The notes beneath the pieces were generated by a model, which was given only the letters and a program-made list of their open reading frames with translations, did not search any database and was not told the origin of the DNA. Of a DNA stretch of 64,000 bases, positions 1 through 8,215 are shown piece by piece (the stretch's first letter is position 1; each line of letters begins with the position of its first letter). The DNA is from Frateuria terrea. Lineage in GTDB: Bacteria > Pseudomonadota > Gammaproteobacteria > Xanthomonadales > Rhodanobacteraceae. A program made the position numbers and the translations under genes. The stretch covers positions 1-64,000 of the forward strand of contig NZ_FOXL01000002.1 of the NCBI RefSeq assembly GCF_900115705.1, given 5' to 3'.

Positions 1-2
1 AG

Positions 3-89
3 GTCATCAAGCGCCGGGCCTACGGCTACCGGGATCAGGACTATTTCTTCCTGAAGATCCGTGCCGCCTTCCCCGGCATTCCGCGATGA
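3..89 (+). CDS. C-terminal end of an ISL3-family transposase (cut by window edge)
   Basis: The first 28 codons read VIKRRAYGYRDQDYFFLKIR and then AAFPGIPR before a TGA at 87-89. A conserved tail with arginine-rich RRAYGYRD followed by YFFLKIRAAFPG is typical of the DDE transposases of the ISL3 group (IS204/IS1001/IS1165). Only the end is visible, so it is not possible to say whether the element is intact. I did not recognise a terminal inverted repeat in the 50 bases after the stop. Confidence 0.75.
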   Translation, partial: VIKRRAYGYRDQDYFFLKIRAAFPGIPR

Positions 90-141
90 ACCTTTAATTT
101 TGCCTGCCACAGGCGACGCGGCCGCCTATCAGCCCGAACAC

Positions 142-507
142 CTAGATCCACACGTCGTTTACCGCCGTCCTTTCGCCGCCCTCATGGCCTGTATTGAGGA
201 CCCCTCGCGGCTCGATGAGGAGCATGCTGACCTCGGTCTCCGCATAAGGCTTGTGCTCGACCCCCCTGGGAACGACGTACATCTCGCCCTTGCCGATGTG
301 CACGTGGCCATCGCGGAAATCGATGCGCAAACGGCCCTCGAGAACGACGAACGTTTCGTCGGTGTCCTTGTGGTCGTGCCAGATGAAATCGCCTTCGACC
401 TTGACGACCTTGAACTGGTAGTCGTTCATCTCGGCCACGACCCTGGGCGCCCAGTGCTCATCGAGCAGACCGAGCTTCTGGGCCAGATTGATCGCCTCAT
501 ACCGCAT
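142..507 (-). CDS. Small cupin-domain protein
   Basis: A 121-residue single-domain cupin, probably cytoplasmic. The cupin motif 1 is visible as WHDHKDTDETFVVLEG (about residues 43-58), giving two His and a Glu for metal binding, and a second conserved box PRGVEHKPYAE with another His lies near residue 80. ATG at 507 is chosen because it opens the conserved domain; the open frame runs further upstream but without family similarity. It follows the AhpD-like gene (674-1162) on the same strand with a 166-base gap, and the two may be co-transcribed from the ECF41-like promoter at 1195-1221. Small stand-alone cupins of this kind are often annotated only as cupin domain-containing protein; substrate unknown. 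Confidence 0.8.
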   Translation of the reverse strand: MRYEAINLAQKLGLLDEHWAPRVVAEMNDYQFKVVKVEGDFIWHDHKDTDETFVVLEGRLRIDFRDGHVHIGKGEMYVVPRGVEHKPYAETEVSMLLIEPRGVLNTGHEGGERTAVNDVWI

Positions 508-673
508 GCGGATTCCTCTGATTGGGGTGAGTGAGCCCAGGCCTCGCCAGGCGCCTTCAGCATATCGATGCTTGCGGGGCGAGCGGAGTCCTGGCACTTG
601 CTTCGAATGACGGGCCACCCGCCGGGCGGCCCGTCCACATGCGCCGGAGTCGACGTCGGGCCCGGGGTCGATG

Positions 674-1162
674 TCAGGCGGCGATCGACTTCCGGGCTTC
701 CTTGATGGCTGCAATGGCCGCGGCGTCGGCAAAAACGCCGAAGCCGACGGCGATGCGGTTCCACCCATTGATGATGTTGATCGTCACCGTAAGCTTGACC
801 TGTTCCTCCTCCGAAAAATGCGCCTTCAGCGCCTGGTAGGCGCTCGCATGTCCGCGCCCTTCGGAGAGCCGCGTCAGCGCTTCGGTCCATTCGAGCGCCG
901 CGCGCTCGCGGTCGGTATAACAGGGAGCCTCGCGCCAGGCCGGCAGCAGGTCGATCTGCTGTGGACTGATGCCACACTCGCGCGCTTCGGCGACGTGGAG
1001 ATTCAGGCAGTTGGCGCATCCGTTGATCTGCGATGCGCGAAGTTTCACCAACTCGAGCAGGGATGGATCGAAGTTGGCGGCGGCCGCAAGTTCCATGGAC
1101 GTGCGTTGCACGTCCTTCATCAGGTTGGGGGCTGCGGCGAAGAGATCGAGTTTGGCTGTCAC
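674..1162 (-). CDS. AhpD-like carboxymuconolactone decarboxylase-family protein
   Basis: 162 residues. The family signature CxxCxxxH is visible as NGCANCLNLH around residue 50, preceded by LRASQI, which is the usual context in alkylhydroperoxidase AhpD-like proteins; the two Cys and His form the redox/proton-relay centre in characterised AhpD. GTG at 1162 is chosen as start because an AAAGGAG-type ribosome site lies about 8 bases upstream; a longer open frame continues to 1711 but overlaps a different gene. Upstream, at 1195-1221, is a TGTCACG-N16-CGTC element equal to the ones flanking the ECF41 sigma gene at 10.2 kb, which suggests control by that sigma factor. The cupin gene lies downstream. 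Confidence 0.88.
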   Translation of the reverse strand: MTAKLDLFAAAPNLMKDVQRTSMELAAAANFDPSLLELVKLRASQINGCANCLNLHVAEARECGISPQQIDLLPAWREAPCYTDRERAALEWTEALTRLSEGRGHASAYQALKAHFSEEEQVKLTVTINIINGWNRIAVGFGVFADAAAIAAIKEARKSIAA

Positions 1163-1194
1163 GGGAGGGCTCCTTTTGTTGGTCCCGGTACCAG

Positions 1195-1221
1195 GACGCC
1201 CAGCCCCGGGCAAACGTGACA
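1195..1221 (-). promoter_or_regulatory. Predicted ECF41-type promoter before the AhpD-cupin pair
   Basis: On the minus strand TGTCACG (1221-1215), 16 bases, then CGTC (1198-1195). The GTG start of the AhpD-like gene is 33 bases further on. The same two blocks with the same 16-base spacing precede the sigma gene and the second AhpD gene near 10.2-10.5 kb. TGTCACA/CGTC is the published type of consensus for ECF41 sigma factors; that this site is used is inference. Confidence 0.65.
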
Positions 1222-1290
1222 TGCCGGCACGGCTGCCCGGGAACGCACGCAAGATAAGTGACCCTGCCCCGCTTGGGCCTGGAGGCCGCG

Positions 1291-1626
1291 CTACTTCGAT
1301 TCCTTCTTGACGGTGACCGAGATCGAAAACCACCCTATCCCGACCGTCACGGTGATCGTCTTGGTCTTGGACTTCGCCGCCGCCTTTGCCTTTGCCGTCG
1401 GCATGGCCGGCCCGGACTCGGTTTCGTCTACCGTGCTGATCCGCACGTCGCTGCTGATGTCGAGGGCTGCGAAGACCCCCTCGACCTCGGCGCTGCTGCC
1501 GCTGTGCACGGCATCGATCAACCGCTTTGCAAACTCTTCGTCGTCGGAAAGCGCGCTTGCTATCCGCTGCACCTGACCGGCGTACTTCCGGATTTCCCGG
1601 ATGTCCCTCATGTCGCTTCTGGCCAT
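1291..1626 (-). CDS. Small hypothetical protein with a hydrophobic beta-type tail
   Basis: 111 residues, not recognised with certainty. The N-terminal 60 residues look helical and charged (MARSDMRDIREIRKYAGQVQ at the start). A Lys/Ala-rich linker follows (TAKAKAAAKSKTKT), and the last 20 or so residues are a glycine-containing alternating hydrophobic stretch, TITVTVGIGWFSISVTV, ending KKESK. A soluble leader, a basic hinge and a short Gly/Ser-rich end resembles some ribosomally made peptide precursors, but no modification enzyme is nearby. ATG at 1624-1626 has a moderate GGTGGGGA site upstream. It lies between the AhpD promoter and an orphan minus-strand terminator. Confidence 0.6.
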   Translation of the reverse strand: MARSDMRDIREIRKYAGQVQRIASALSDDEEFAKRLIDAVHSGSSAEVEGVFAALDISSDVRISTVDETESGPAMPTAKAKAAAKSKTKTITVTVGIGWFSISVTVKKESK

Positions 1627-1696
1627 GATGAGATCCCCACCCCGCCGTTACCCCCCGCGTCACCGCTTTACACGCAGCCTGGCTAAAAACAGTTGA

Positions 1697-1721
1697 AAAA
1701 AAGGGAACCATTCCGGTTCCC
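1697..1721 (-). terminator. Intrinsic terminator reading leftwards, with no gene before it
   Basis: Perfect 7-bp stem GGGAACC/GGTTCCC (1703-1709 with 1715-1721), loop of 5, followed on the minus strand by seven T. Nothing coded on the minus strand lies directly upstream. A second hairpin, GCACCCGC/GCGGGTGC with a 3-base loop, sits at 1805-1823. Together they could be the end of a short untranslated RNA. Confidence 0.6.
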
Positions 1722-1942
1722 CGCAGCGGCTATATGTTCATGCCCGCGGTGTGGGCTTAGACGATCTGGCTCACATCCGCGACCGGCTCCTGCCTGGATG
1801 ATCCGCACCCGCCGAGCGGGTGCCTCGGCCTAATCCGCGATCCCTCCACACGTGCGCCGACGTTGATCGGTGTCAACCCTCCGCACGTCCGACGGCGTAG
1901 TAGTCGACGCCCCCGGCCGGATCACCTTGGAGGGTGAAGACC

Positions 1943-3769
1943 ATGAACGCTCCCGTTCTCCTGACCCATCACCGGACACTCCTGGCGCTGTGCCTGTCCC
2001 TCGCGCTGGCCGGGATCGGCCATGCGCCGCCTGCCGCCGCCGCTACGCAGGTGGTCACCCCCGATCCGCGCGTGCCCCCTGCGAGCGGTACGCCCTGCGT
2101 CGTGCAGCTCATGAGCGACCAGCCATTCTCCGGCGAAGGCGAATACACCACCGACAACCATTTCACCTACATGCCGCCGCCGGCCTGCCGGCCACCGTGG
2201 GCCAAGGTCGTGCTGCAGGTGGACCTGAGCAGTTCACGCCACACCGTCGTCAACGACATCGGCATCTCGCTGGGCGGCATCCGCCTGTTCCACCAGGCGG
2301 GTCCTCGCTACGACGCGCCCGCCAGCTGGCACGCCGAGCGCGACCTCACCGACTACAGCCGGCTGTTGACGGTGCCGCACACGGGGTCCTACTGGACGCT
2401 CAAGGATCCGGAAAACATCGACCCGGGTGGCCAGACCTCCGCCTTCACCGGTAGCGCGCGGCTGCTGTTCTACCCGCCGACGACACAGACCCCCGCCCCC
2501 AGGGTTCCTGACACAGTCGTCCGGCTGGATGGGAGCACCCCGGTACGCCTGCCCCACAACATCGTTCGCGCCTACCTGGACGTGGAGAATGCGCAGCCCT
2601 GGTGGTACCTGTGCATGCCGGACGAGATCCTGGGCGAGCACCCGAACCTGATCGACGTTTTCGCGCCCGGCGATCAGCTCAAGAATTCGATCTTTCCTCA
2701 CGAAACGGCCTGTGGCGGCGGCGGCTTCCGCGAGATCCGCGTGGACGTGGACGGCACGCCGGCCGGCGTGGCGCCGGTGTTCCCGCTACTGCCGGCAGAC
2801 CCGAGCGTGAACTACCTGCGCAACGCCCTGAACGTGCCGACGCCCACGCTGCAGATGCTGAACATCCTTCCCTACCGGGTCGACCTGAGCCCCTTCTCGG
2901 GCGAGTTCAATGCCGCCGGCGTCCACCTGGTTTCCGTGCCCGGCGTGCTGCTGCTGTACCTGGATCGCAACCGCACCTTCGTCAGCGGCGGCATCACCAT
3001 GAACACGCTGAATGGTGTGCCAGGGGAGCCGATCTACACCAGCACCCTCATCCGCAATGCGCAGACGAAGCAGCTGCAGGGAACCATCCGCACACGGCAA
3101 TCGCGTCAATTCGAGATTCGCGGGTTCGTGAACACGTCAGGCGGACGGATCAATTCGTCGGTGCGACAGTCCAGTACCTTCGACAACGCCCAGACGATGG
3201 ACCTGCGTGGCCCCCACCAGTCCCTCGGCGTGCCGGTGAACAAGCTCTACGAGGAGGTCGTCTCCCTGCAAAGCACGACGGACCGGACCAGCCGCCGCAC
3301 GGTCGGCACCACCCTGCTCGGCACGGACGTCGAGCACGTGAGCTATCCCCTCGCGTACACCTACCACATGGCCACGACCTCGCAGGACATCGGAGATGGT
3401 TGGACCATCGCGCTGCGCAACGGCACCGTGACCACGACGCAGCGATGGCTGGTGGACACCGACCATTACCGGCCCAGCCAGGGCCACTACGTCACCCACC
3501 TGGGTGAGTCCTTCATCGGAAGCCGCACCCACGCCTACGCGTTCTGGGACGCGGGGCTACGCAACCCCTCCACCGACACCCACTGGCAAAGCGTCGCGGA
3601 GCACCGCTTCACCGACAACTTCGGCAGCTGTTTCCAGGCCTCGGTGACCGCCCAGAACGGCGCGGTCGCCTCGACCGCACGCGGCACCGGCTGCCCGGGC
3701 GGCCACAATCAGGTGCGCTGGTTCGCGCACCCTGACGGGTCGCCCGATAGCCTGGGCTGGTGGCACTGA
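1943..3769 (+). CDS. Secreted PNGase A-like protein (peptide-N4-asparagine amidase A family)
   Basis: 608 residues with a signal peptide: two His, then LALCLSLALAGIGHA, cleavage probably after AAAA near residue 34. The N-terminal part carries the family blocks seen in plant and fungal peptide-N-glycosidase A: FSGEGEYTTD, PWAKVVLQVDLS, SLGGIRLF and SWHAERDLTDYS. These enzymes cleave the bond between asparagine and the N-glycan core; activity of bacterial members is less well studied, so the reaction is inferred. Two Cys pairs fit an exported protein. ATG at 1943 is preferred over the GTG at 1934 because GGAGGG lies 8-13 bases upstream of it. It stands alone and converges with the GGDEF-EAL gene. 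Confidence 0.82.
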   Translation: MNAPVLLTHHRTLLALCLSLALAGIGHAPPAAAATQVVTPDPRVPPASGTPCVVQLMSDQPFSGEGEYTTDNHFTYMPPPACRPPWAKVVLQVDLSSSRHTVVNDIGISLGGIRLFHQAGPRYDAPASWHAERDLTDYSRLLTVPHTGSYWTLKDPENIDPGGQTSAFTGSARLLFYPPTTQTPAPRVPDTVVRLDGSTPVRLPHNIVRAYLDVENAQPWWYLCMPDEILGEHPNLIDVFAPGDQLKNSIFPHETACGGGGFREIRVDVDGTPAGVAPVFPLLPADPSVNYLRNALNVPTPTLQMLNILPYRVDLSPFSGEFNAAGVHLVSVPGVLLLYLDRNRTFVSGGITMNTLNGVPGEPIYTSTLIRNAQTKQLQGTIRTRQSRQFEIRGFVNTSGGRINSSVRQSSTFDNAQTMDLRGPHQSLGVPVNKLYEEVVSLQSTTDRTSRRTVGTTLLGTDVEHVSYPLAYTYHMATTSQDIGDGWTIALRNGTVTTTQRWLVDTDHYRPSQGHYVTHLGESFIGSRTHAYAFWDAGLRNPSTDTHWQSVAEHRFTDNFGSCFQASVTAQNGAVASTARGTGCPGGHNQVRWFAHPDGSPDSLGWWH

Positions 3770-3814
3770 CCTAACTTCGGAGAAAGCGCGTCAGGGATGA
3801 CGGCCAGGGAGGCA

Positions 3815-3850
3815 AACAAGCGGACGGGGCGCCTGCTCCGCCCGCTTGTT
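3815..3850. terminator. Hairpin between convergent genes
   Basis: A 9-bp perfect outer stem AACAAGCGG/CCGCTTGTT (3815-3823 with 3842-3850) lies between the ends of the PNGase A-like gene and the GGDEF-EAL gene. The U-run is weak on both strands, so efficiency is uncertain. Confidence 0.45.
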
Positions 3851-3983
3851 CCTTGTCCGGACATCCGCATCGTCAGCGGATCGCAGGCGTCGCGATGCGC
3901 GCCACGGGGGCGCTCCCGCGGCCACGCCTCTCGAGCCCCGAACCGTGCCGGTCCCGCTTCCCGCCACCTGCCCCCGTTTGGTC

Positions 3984-6638
3984 TCAGTCGCGCTGGAACA
4001 TGACGCGCTCGGGCTGATGCAGCGAATAGCCCTGAGCCATGTCGACGCCCAGCTCGCGCAACGAGGCCATGATCGCCTCGTCCGTCACCCACTCTGCGAT
4101 CACCACCAGGCCCAGCCGGTGCGCGATGTCGGTGACCGCGCGCACCATCGCATGGCTGATCGGGTCGCTCAGCATGTCGCGGATGAAGCTGCCATCGATC
4201 TTGATGATGTCGGCCGGCAGGTGCTTCAGATAGGAGAACGAGGACATGCCCACGCCGAAGTCGTCGAGCGCGATGCGGCAGCCGACCTCCCGCAGCCGCG
4301 TCACGAACCGGATGACCGTGGTGAGCTGGCGCACGGCCACGGTTTCGGTGATCTCGAAACACACGCGCCCGGGCGCGACGCGGTGCAGTCGCAGCAGCTC
4401 GATGATGCGGTCGGCGAGCGTCTCATCGTCGATGCTGGCGCCGGACAGGTTGATCGCCACCGTGCGCAGCGCCGCCCCGGCCGGATGCAGCCGGTCGAGG
4501 TTCGACAGCGCGGTCTCGATGACCCAGCGATCGATCAACGGCATCAGCCCATACCGCTCGGCCGCGGGAATGAAGGCACCGGGCGATACCAGCGTGCCGT
4601 CCTCGCCGCGAAAACGCAGCAGCAGCTCGACATCGATGCCCGCCGGTTCGCTACCGAGCCCGCGCACCTCCTGATAGGCGAGCACGAAGCGCTGTTCCTG
4701 CACGGCCCAGCGCAGCCGGTTGGCCCACTCCATCTCGCCGCGCCGCTGCGCGCTCTGTTCGTCCCGTTCGGAGTAGAAGTGGACGCGGTTGCGCCCCTGC
4801 TCCTTGGCCATGTAGCAGGCGGTATCGGCAGCGGCGAGCAGCTCGGCCAGCGGCGTGCCCGGCCGGTCGATGAGCACCCCACCGACGCTGATGCTCGCCA
4901 TGTAACTCTTGGACTCCCAGACGAAGACGAATCCGTCCAGGCCCAGGCGCAGGTGCTCCGCGATGCGTGCGGCGTGCGCGGGGGTATCGAGTCCGGTCAG
5001 GATCACGCCGAACTCATCGCCGCCCAGCCGCGCGAGCACATGCTCCTCGCCCAGCCGCACGCGCATCACCGTGGCCAACTGCGACAAGAGCTGGTCACCG
5101 GCCACATGCCCGGAGGTGTCGTTGACGAGCTTGAACTGGTCCAGGTCAATGAAAAGCACCGCGGCATACGGCGGCGACTCGCGAAGCTGCTGGCTCACCT
5201 GCTGCAGCCGGCGCTCGAATTCGCGCCGGTTGATCAGGCCGGTGAGCTCGTCGTGCGTGGCCTGGTACTCGAGCAGTTCGGTGAGCGCGCGCTGCTCGGT
5301 CACGTCGCTGGCGACCATCGCCCACTGTGGACGTCCGTCCAGCGTCAACCAGGACATCGCCACGCTGGCCCAGAAACGCCCGCCGGAGGTGTCCCGAAGG
5401 ACTAGCTCGATCGCGCCGCCTTCGGGATGGGCCAGCCGCCGTTCCACCTCGGCCTCGTCGACCTCCAGCAGCGAGACCAACCGGTTGCCCTCCAGGCCGT
5501 CCCCCAGGCGCCCTCGCGCCGCCTGGTTGGCGTAGACGATGCGCCCGTCCGCCGCGTCGGCGAGCACCACCAGCGCGGGCAGCAATTCGTTGAGCGTGCG
5601 GAAACGCTCCTCGCTTTCGCGGTAGCGCTCGCCCAGGCGCCGGCCCAGCTGCACGGCCCGGCGCCGCGTGTCGGTCAGCGACCAGACCAGCAGGCCCAGC
5701 AGCACACTGGCGAGCAGCCCGGCGGGCGCCACCGATTGCACCAGGGGTGGGCCGCCGGCCGCGGCCATCGGGGAAACGACCAGGTCCCAGAGGCGCCCCC
5801 CGAATGCCAGCCGATACACGATCGAAGCCTTCACGTCAGGAACGCCACCGCGGGAGTCGAACAGCGCGACGTGCGATGCGCTGGTGACGTCCGTCACCGA
5901 GGCGCGCGCCACTTGCAGTAGTTGCGGTGACAATCCGGTCCGGATGAGGTCGGCGACCCTGAAGGACACCGCCACCGAGCCGCGCAACCGCTGCTGGCGT
6001 GCAGCCACGGAGTCGAGCGCGGCGCCCGGCCCGAAATCGGGCAAGCGCAACGTGATGCCCTGCCCGCGCCCGCTGGCTTCCCGGTCCTGCACAAGCGGAA
6101 ACGGTGCCGACACCGCCAGCCGGTCCGTATCGCGGGATGCGAACAGGGCCTTCATGTTGGCCGGCTGGCCGACCACATCCAAACCCAGGAGGTTGCGGTT
6201 GCCATCCAGGGGCGCGACCAGCGTGGTGGGGAAATGGTCCCCATCGGGCCGGTGCTCGCGAACCGCGTAGGCCACGGCAAGCAGGCTCGGAAATTCCCGC
6301 CGCGGGTCCAGGTTGGCGTACATGCGCGCGAACTGGGGCGCGTCCATCGTCCCGGAGACCAGGAACATGGTCTGCAGCGACCGCAACAACTGTTCGGCCG
6401 AACGCAGTTTCGCCCGCAACTGGACCAGCCCCTTTTCCGCCTCGGCCACCACCGCATCCCGCTGGGCCGCCTGCCACTGCCGCGCCTGGATCCGGTACAG
6501 CCAGAACGTCAGCAACAGTCCGCAGCCGACCGCAAGCAATCCCCAGAGCACGCCCGGCACCCGGCTGGTCAGTGACAGGGCACCCGCATCGTCCACCTGT
6601 GGCGTACGTTCACGTCGCTCGATCGGTTGCGGCGGCAC
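3984..6638 (-). CDS. Membrane CHASE-PAS-GGDEF-EAL cyclic-di-GMP protein
   Basis: 884 residues in the inner membrane. A transmembrane segment near residues 29-50 is followed by a periplasmic CHASE-type sensor (about 75-285), a second membrane segment near 305-322, a PAS domain (about 340-450), GGDEF (about 455-620) and EAL (about 635-880). The cyclase motif RLGGDEFG is intact at 537-544 but the RxxD inhibitory site is absent. In EAL the metal ligands look complete: ELLLRF, INLSG, EITET, ALDDFG, IKIDG, AEWV and AQG. The protein may therefore be bifunctional or mainly a phosphodiesterase. GTG at 6638 is chosen over the TTG at 6683 because GAGGGG lies just upstream. Confidence 0.93.
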   Translation of the reverse strand: MPPQPIERRERTPQVDDAGALSLTSRVPGVLWGLLAVGCGLLLTFWLYRIQARQWQAAQRDAVVAEAEKGLVQLRAKLRSAEQLLRSLQTMFLVSGTMDAPQFARMYANLDPRREFPSLLAVAYAVREHRPDGDHFPTTLVAPLDGNRNLLGLDVVGQPANMKALFASRDTDRLAVSAPFPLVQDREASGRGQGITLRLPDFGPGAALDSVAARQQRLRGSVAVSFRVADLIRTGLSPQLLQVARASVTDVTSASHVALFDSRGGVPDVKASIVYRLAFGGRLWDLVVSPMAAAGGPPLVQSVAPAGLLASVLLGLLVWSLTDTRRRAVQLGRRLGERYRESEERFRTLNELLPALVVLADAADGRIVYANQAARGRLGDGLEGNRLVSLLEVDEAEVERRLAHPEGGAIELVLRDTSGGRFWASVAMSWLTLDGRPQWAMVASDVTEQRALTELLEYQATHDELTGLINRREFERRLQQVSQQLRESPPYAAVLFIDLDQFKLVNDTSGHVAGDQLLSQLATVMRVRLGEEHVLARLGGDEFGVILTGLDTPAHAARIAEHLRLGLDGFVFVWESKSYMASISVGGVLIDRPGTPLAELLAAADTACYMAKEQGRNRVHFYSERDEQSAQRRGEMEWANRLRWAVQEQRFVLAYQEVRGLGSEPAGIDVELLLRFRGEDGTLVSPGAFIPAAERYGLMPLIDRWVIETALSNLDRLHPAGAALRTVAINLSGASIDDETLADRIIELLRLHRVAPGRVCFEITETVAVRQLTTVIRFVTRLREVGCRIALDDFGVGMSSFSYLKHLPADIIKIDGSFIRDMLSDPISHAMVRAVTDIAHRLGLVVIAEWVTDEAIMASLRELGVDMAQGYSLHQPERVMFQRD

Positions 6639-6860
6639 GGAATCCCCTCGGCAAGCCCCGGTCGCCCAGCTGCATGGGCGCAACGATCATAGCCCGCAGG
6701 AGTGAGGGTTCCGGGAACGCGGGTCACGGGAAATCGACGCAGGAGAAGCGGCACCCGGTCTGGTGCGGCGACCCCGATGGAGGGAGCTGGTCTGCCAGTG
6801 GCATTTCATTAGCCGCGTCCCTCAACTCGGCCGGCTCAGAGCCCGCACGATACGGAAACA

Positions 6861-6946
6861 GCCAAGCGCCGAGCCTGGAGTACCGCGTGCCGCTGGAAAA
6901 GAGCCAAGCGCCGAGGAGGGAATAAGGGGCTCTGACTCGGTTGGTT
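6861..6946. repeat. Short direct repeats in the 6639-7045 intergenic stretch
   Basis: The 407 bases between two cyclic-di-GMP genes hold no convincing gene. The 13-base word GCCAAGCGCCGAG occurs twice (6861-6873 and 6903-6915). GGAATAAGGGGCTC (6919-6932) recurs at 8216-8229 with similar following bases. At about 6804-6822 ATTAGCCGCGTCCCT resembles one arm of the REP-like repeats listed below. These look like decayed repetitive elements. Confidence 0.55.
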
Positions 6947-7045
6947 CCGTGTTTTGCTTTCGTGCAAAGCCAACAAACGGTCAGGCTCTTGGTCAAGCAT
7001 CCATAATGGACCCCAATTTCCCCCAGCGCCCGATCCGGCCTTGTC

Positions 7046-7930
7046 ATGACCTCCACGCTCCCCACGCCTGCCCAGCTGCTCGACCTGATGCCAGACGCGG
7101 TGTGCGTGGTCAGCACCGAGGGCCAGGTTCTCTTCGTCAGCGCGGGCTTCGAACGCATGCTCGGCTACAGCCTCGAAGAGGTCGTCGGGCAGCCGATATT
7201 CCGGTTGGTGCATCCCGACGACCGGGAGGCAACAGTGCGCCAGGCACAGGCCGTGACGAACGGCGCGATTCAGCGGCACTTCCGCAATCGCTATCTGCAC
7301 AAGGACGGGCACAGCGTGGACATCCAGTGGTCGGCGCGCTGGCTGCCCGATTACGGTGTGCGTATCGGTGTGGCTCACGAAGTAACCGAGCTGCGCCGGG
7401 CCGAGCGCGAGCTCGAACACCGCGCCGCCCACGATCCGCTGACCGGCCTGCCGAACCGGCATCGCCTACAACATGAACTGCAGTACGCCCTCACCCATGC
7501 GACGCGGACGGGCAACGGCCTGGCCGTGCTCTATCTGGACCTGGATGGGTTCAAGCACATCAACGACCAGTATGGACACGAGGTCGGGGATCGCCTGCTG
7601 CGCGAGGTCGCGCAGCGCCTCCACAAGGGTCTGCGCCAGGGCGACCTGATGGCCCGGGTCGGGGGCGACGAATTCGTCGCGCTACTACCCGGCTGCGCCG
7701 ATATGCACGCCGCCCTTACCGTGGCCGACGGCCTGCGTGCCAGCCTCAATCTGTCCTGCAACCTGCCCGAAGGGAAATTTCATCTGGACGCCAGCATCGG
7801 CGTCGCCTGCTTCCCGGACAACGGCAGCGACCCTGACACGCTCCTGGCCTGCGCCGATCGCGCGATGTACGAGGTCAAGCGCGATCGACGCCGCAAGGCT
7901 GATGCCGTCCTGGCAAGCGATCAAGCGTAG
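7046..7930 (+). CDS. PAS-GGDEF diguanylate cyclase (soluble)
   Basis: 294 residues, no membrane segment. A PAS/PAC sensor spans roughly residues 8-120 (LMPDAVCVVSTEG, then LVHPDDRE) and a GGDEF domain about 125-290 beginning HDPLTGLPNR. The active motif VGGDEF is intact at 205-210, and the inhibitory site RQGD lies exactly five residues before it, so both synthesis of cyclic-di-GMP and product inhibition are expected. The signal sensed by PAS is unknown. It is transcribed away from the neighbouring GGDEF-EAL gene and ends before a REP-like hairpin that could stop transcription. Confidence 0.93.
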   Translation: MTSTLPTPAQLLDLMPDAVCVVSTEGQVLFVSAGFERMLGYSLEEVVGQPIFRLVHPDDREATVRQAQAVTNGAIQRHFRNRYLHKDGHSVDIQWSARWLPDYGVRIGVAHEVTELRRAERELEHRAAHDPLTGLPNRHRLQHELQYALTHATRTGNGLAVLYLDLDGFKHINDQYGHEVGDRLLREVAQRLHKGLRQGDLMARVGGDEFVALLPGCADMHAALTVADGLRASLNLSCNLPEGKFHLDASIGVACFPDNGSDPDTLLACADRAMYEVKRDRRRKADAVLASDQA

Positions 7931-7983
7931 CTGCGGCACCCCGGCCCGGGGGCTTCGGGAAACCAAAGAAGTCCAAAAAAGCG

Positions 7984-8033
7984 CGAAAAAGGAGACGGAG
8001 GTAATTAAGCCAACTTGATCGCCTCCGCCCCCT
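7984..8033. repeat. REP-like imperfect hairpin
   Basis: AAAAAGG-CGGAGG at 7984-7999 pairs with CCTCCG-CCCCCTTT at 8020-8033, around a TAATTAAG core. It belongs to the same family as the elements at 9246, 11034 and 12161. On the plus strand the stem ends in CCCTTTATT, so it may also serve as the terminator of the PAS-GGDEF gene. Confidence 0.6.
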
Positions 8034-8047
8034 TTATTGATGATTTT

Positions 8048-8149
8048 TTATCTCTTGTCAGCCTTCTTGGCAGCCTTCTCCGCCTTCTTCTCCTTCGGCG
8101 TCTTCAGCGGCTTCTTTTTTTCGCTCTTCTTCTGCTCCATACCTTTCAT
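8048..8149 (-). CDS. Tiny lysine-rich protein (tentative)
   Basis: 33 residues, MKGMEQKKSEKKKPLKTPKE then KKAEKAAKKADKR. More than a third of the residues are Lys, and the whole chain is predicted hydrophilic and helical. I have an impression of similar short MEQKK-type proteins in related genomes but cannot confirm it. The start at 8149 lacks a strong ribosome site. The opposite strand reads as a hydrophobic peptide simply because Lys codons reverse into Phe/Leu codons. It lies between two repeat elements, so it may be chance. Confidence 0.4.
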   Translation of the reverse strand: MKGMEQKKSEKKKPLKTPKEKKAEKAAKKADKR

Positions 8150-8215
8150 GAGTGCGTTCTCGCTTGGTGTTTTTGAGTGGGTTGGATGTTTACGAAACTT
8201 TTTTTGCCAAATTTT

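Noticed and set aside
1-140. Terminal inverted repeat of the ISL3-type element
   Set aside because: Only the 3' end of the transposase is in the window; no repeat could be matched without the other end.
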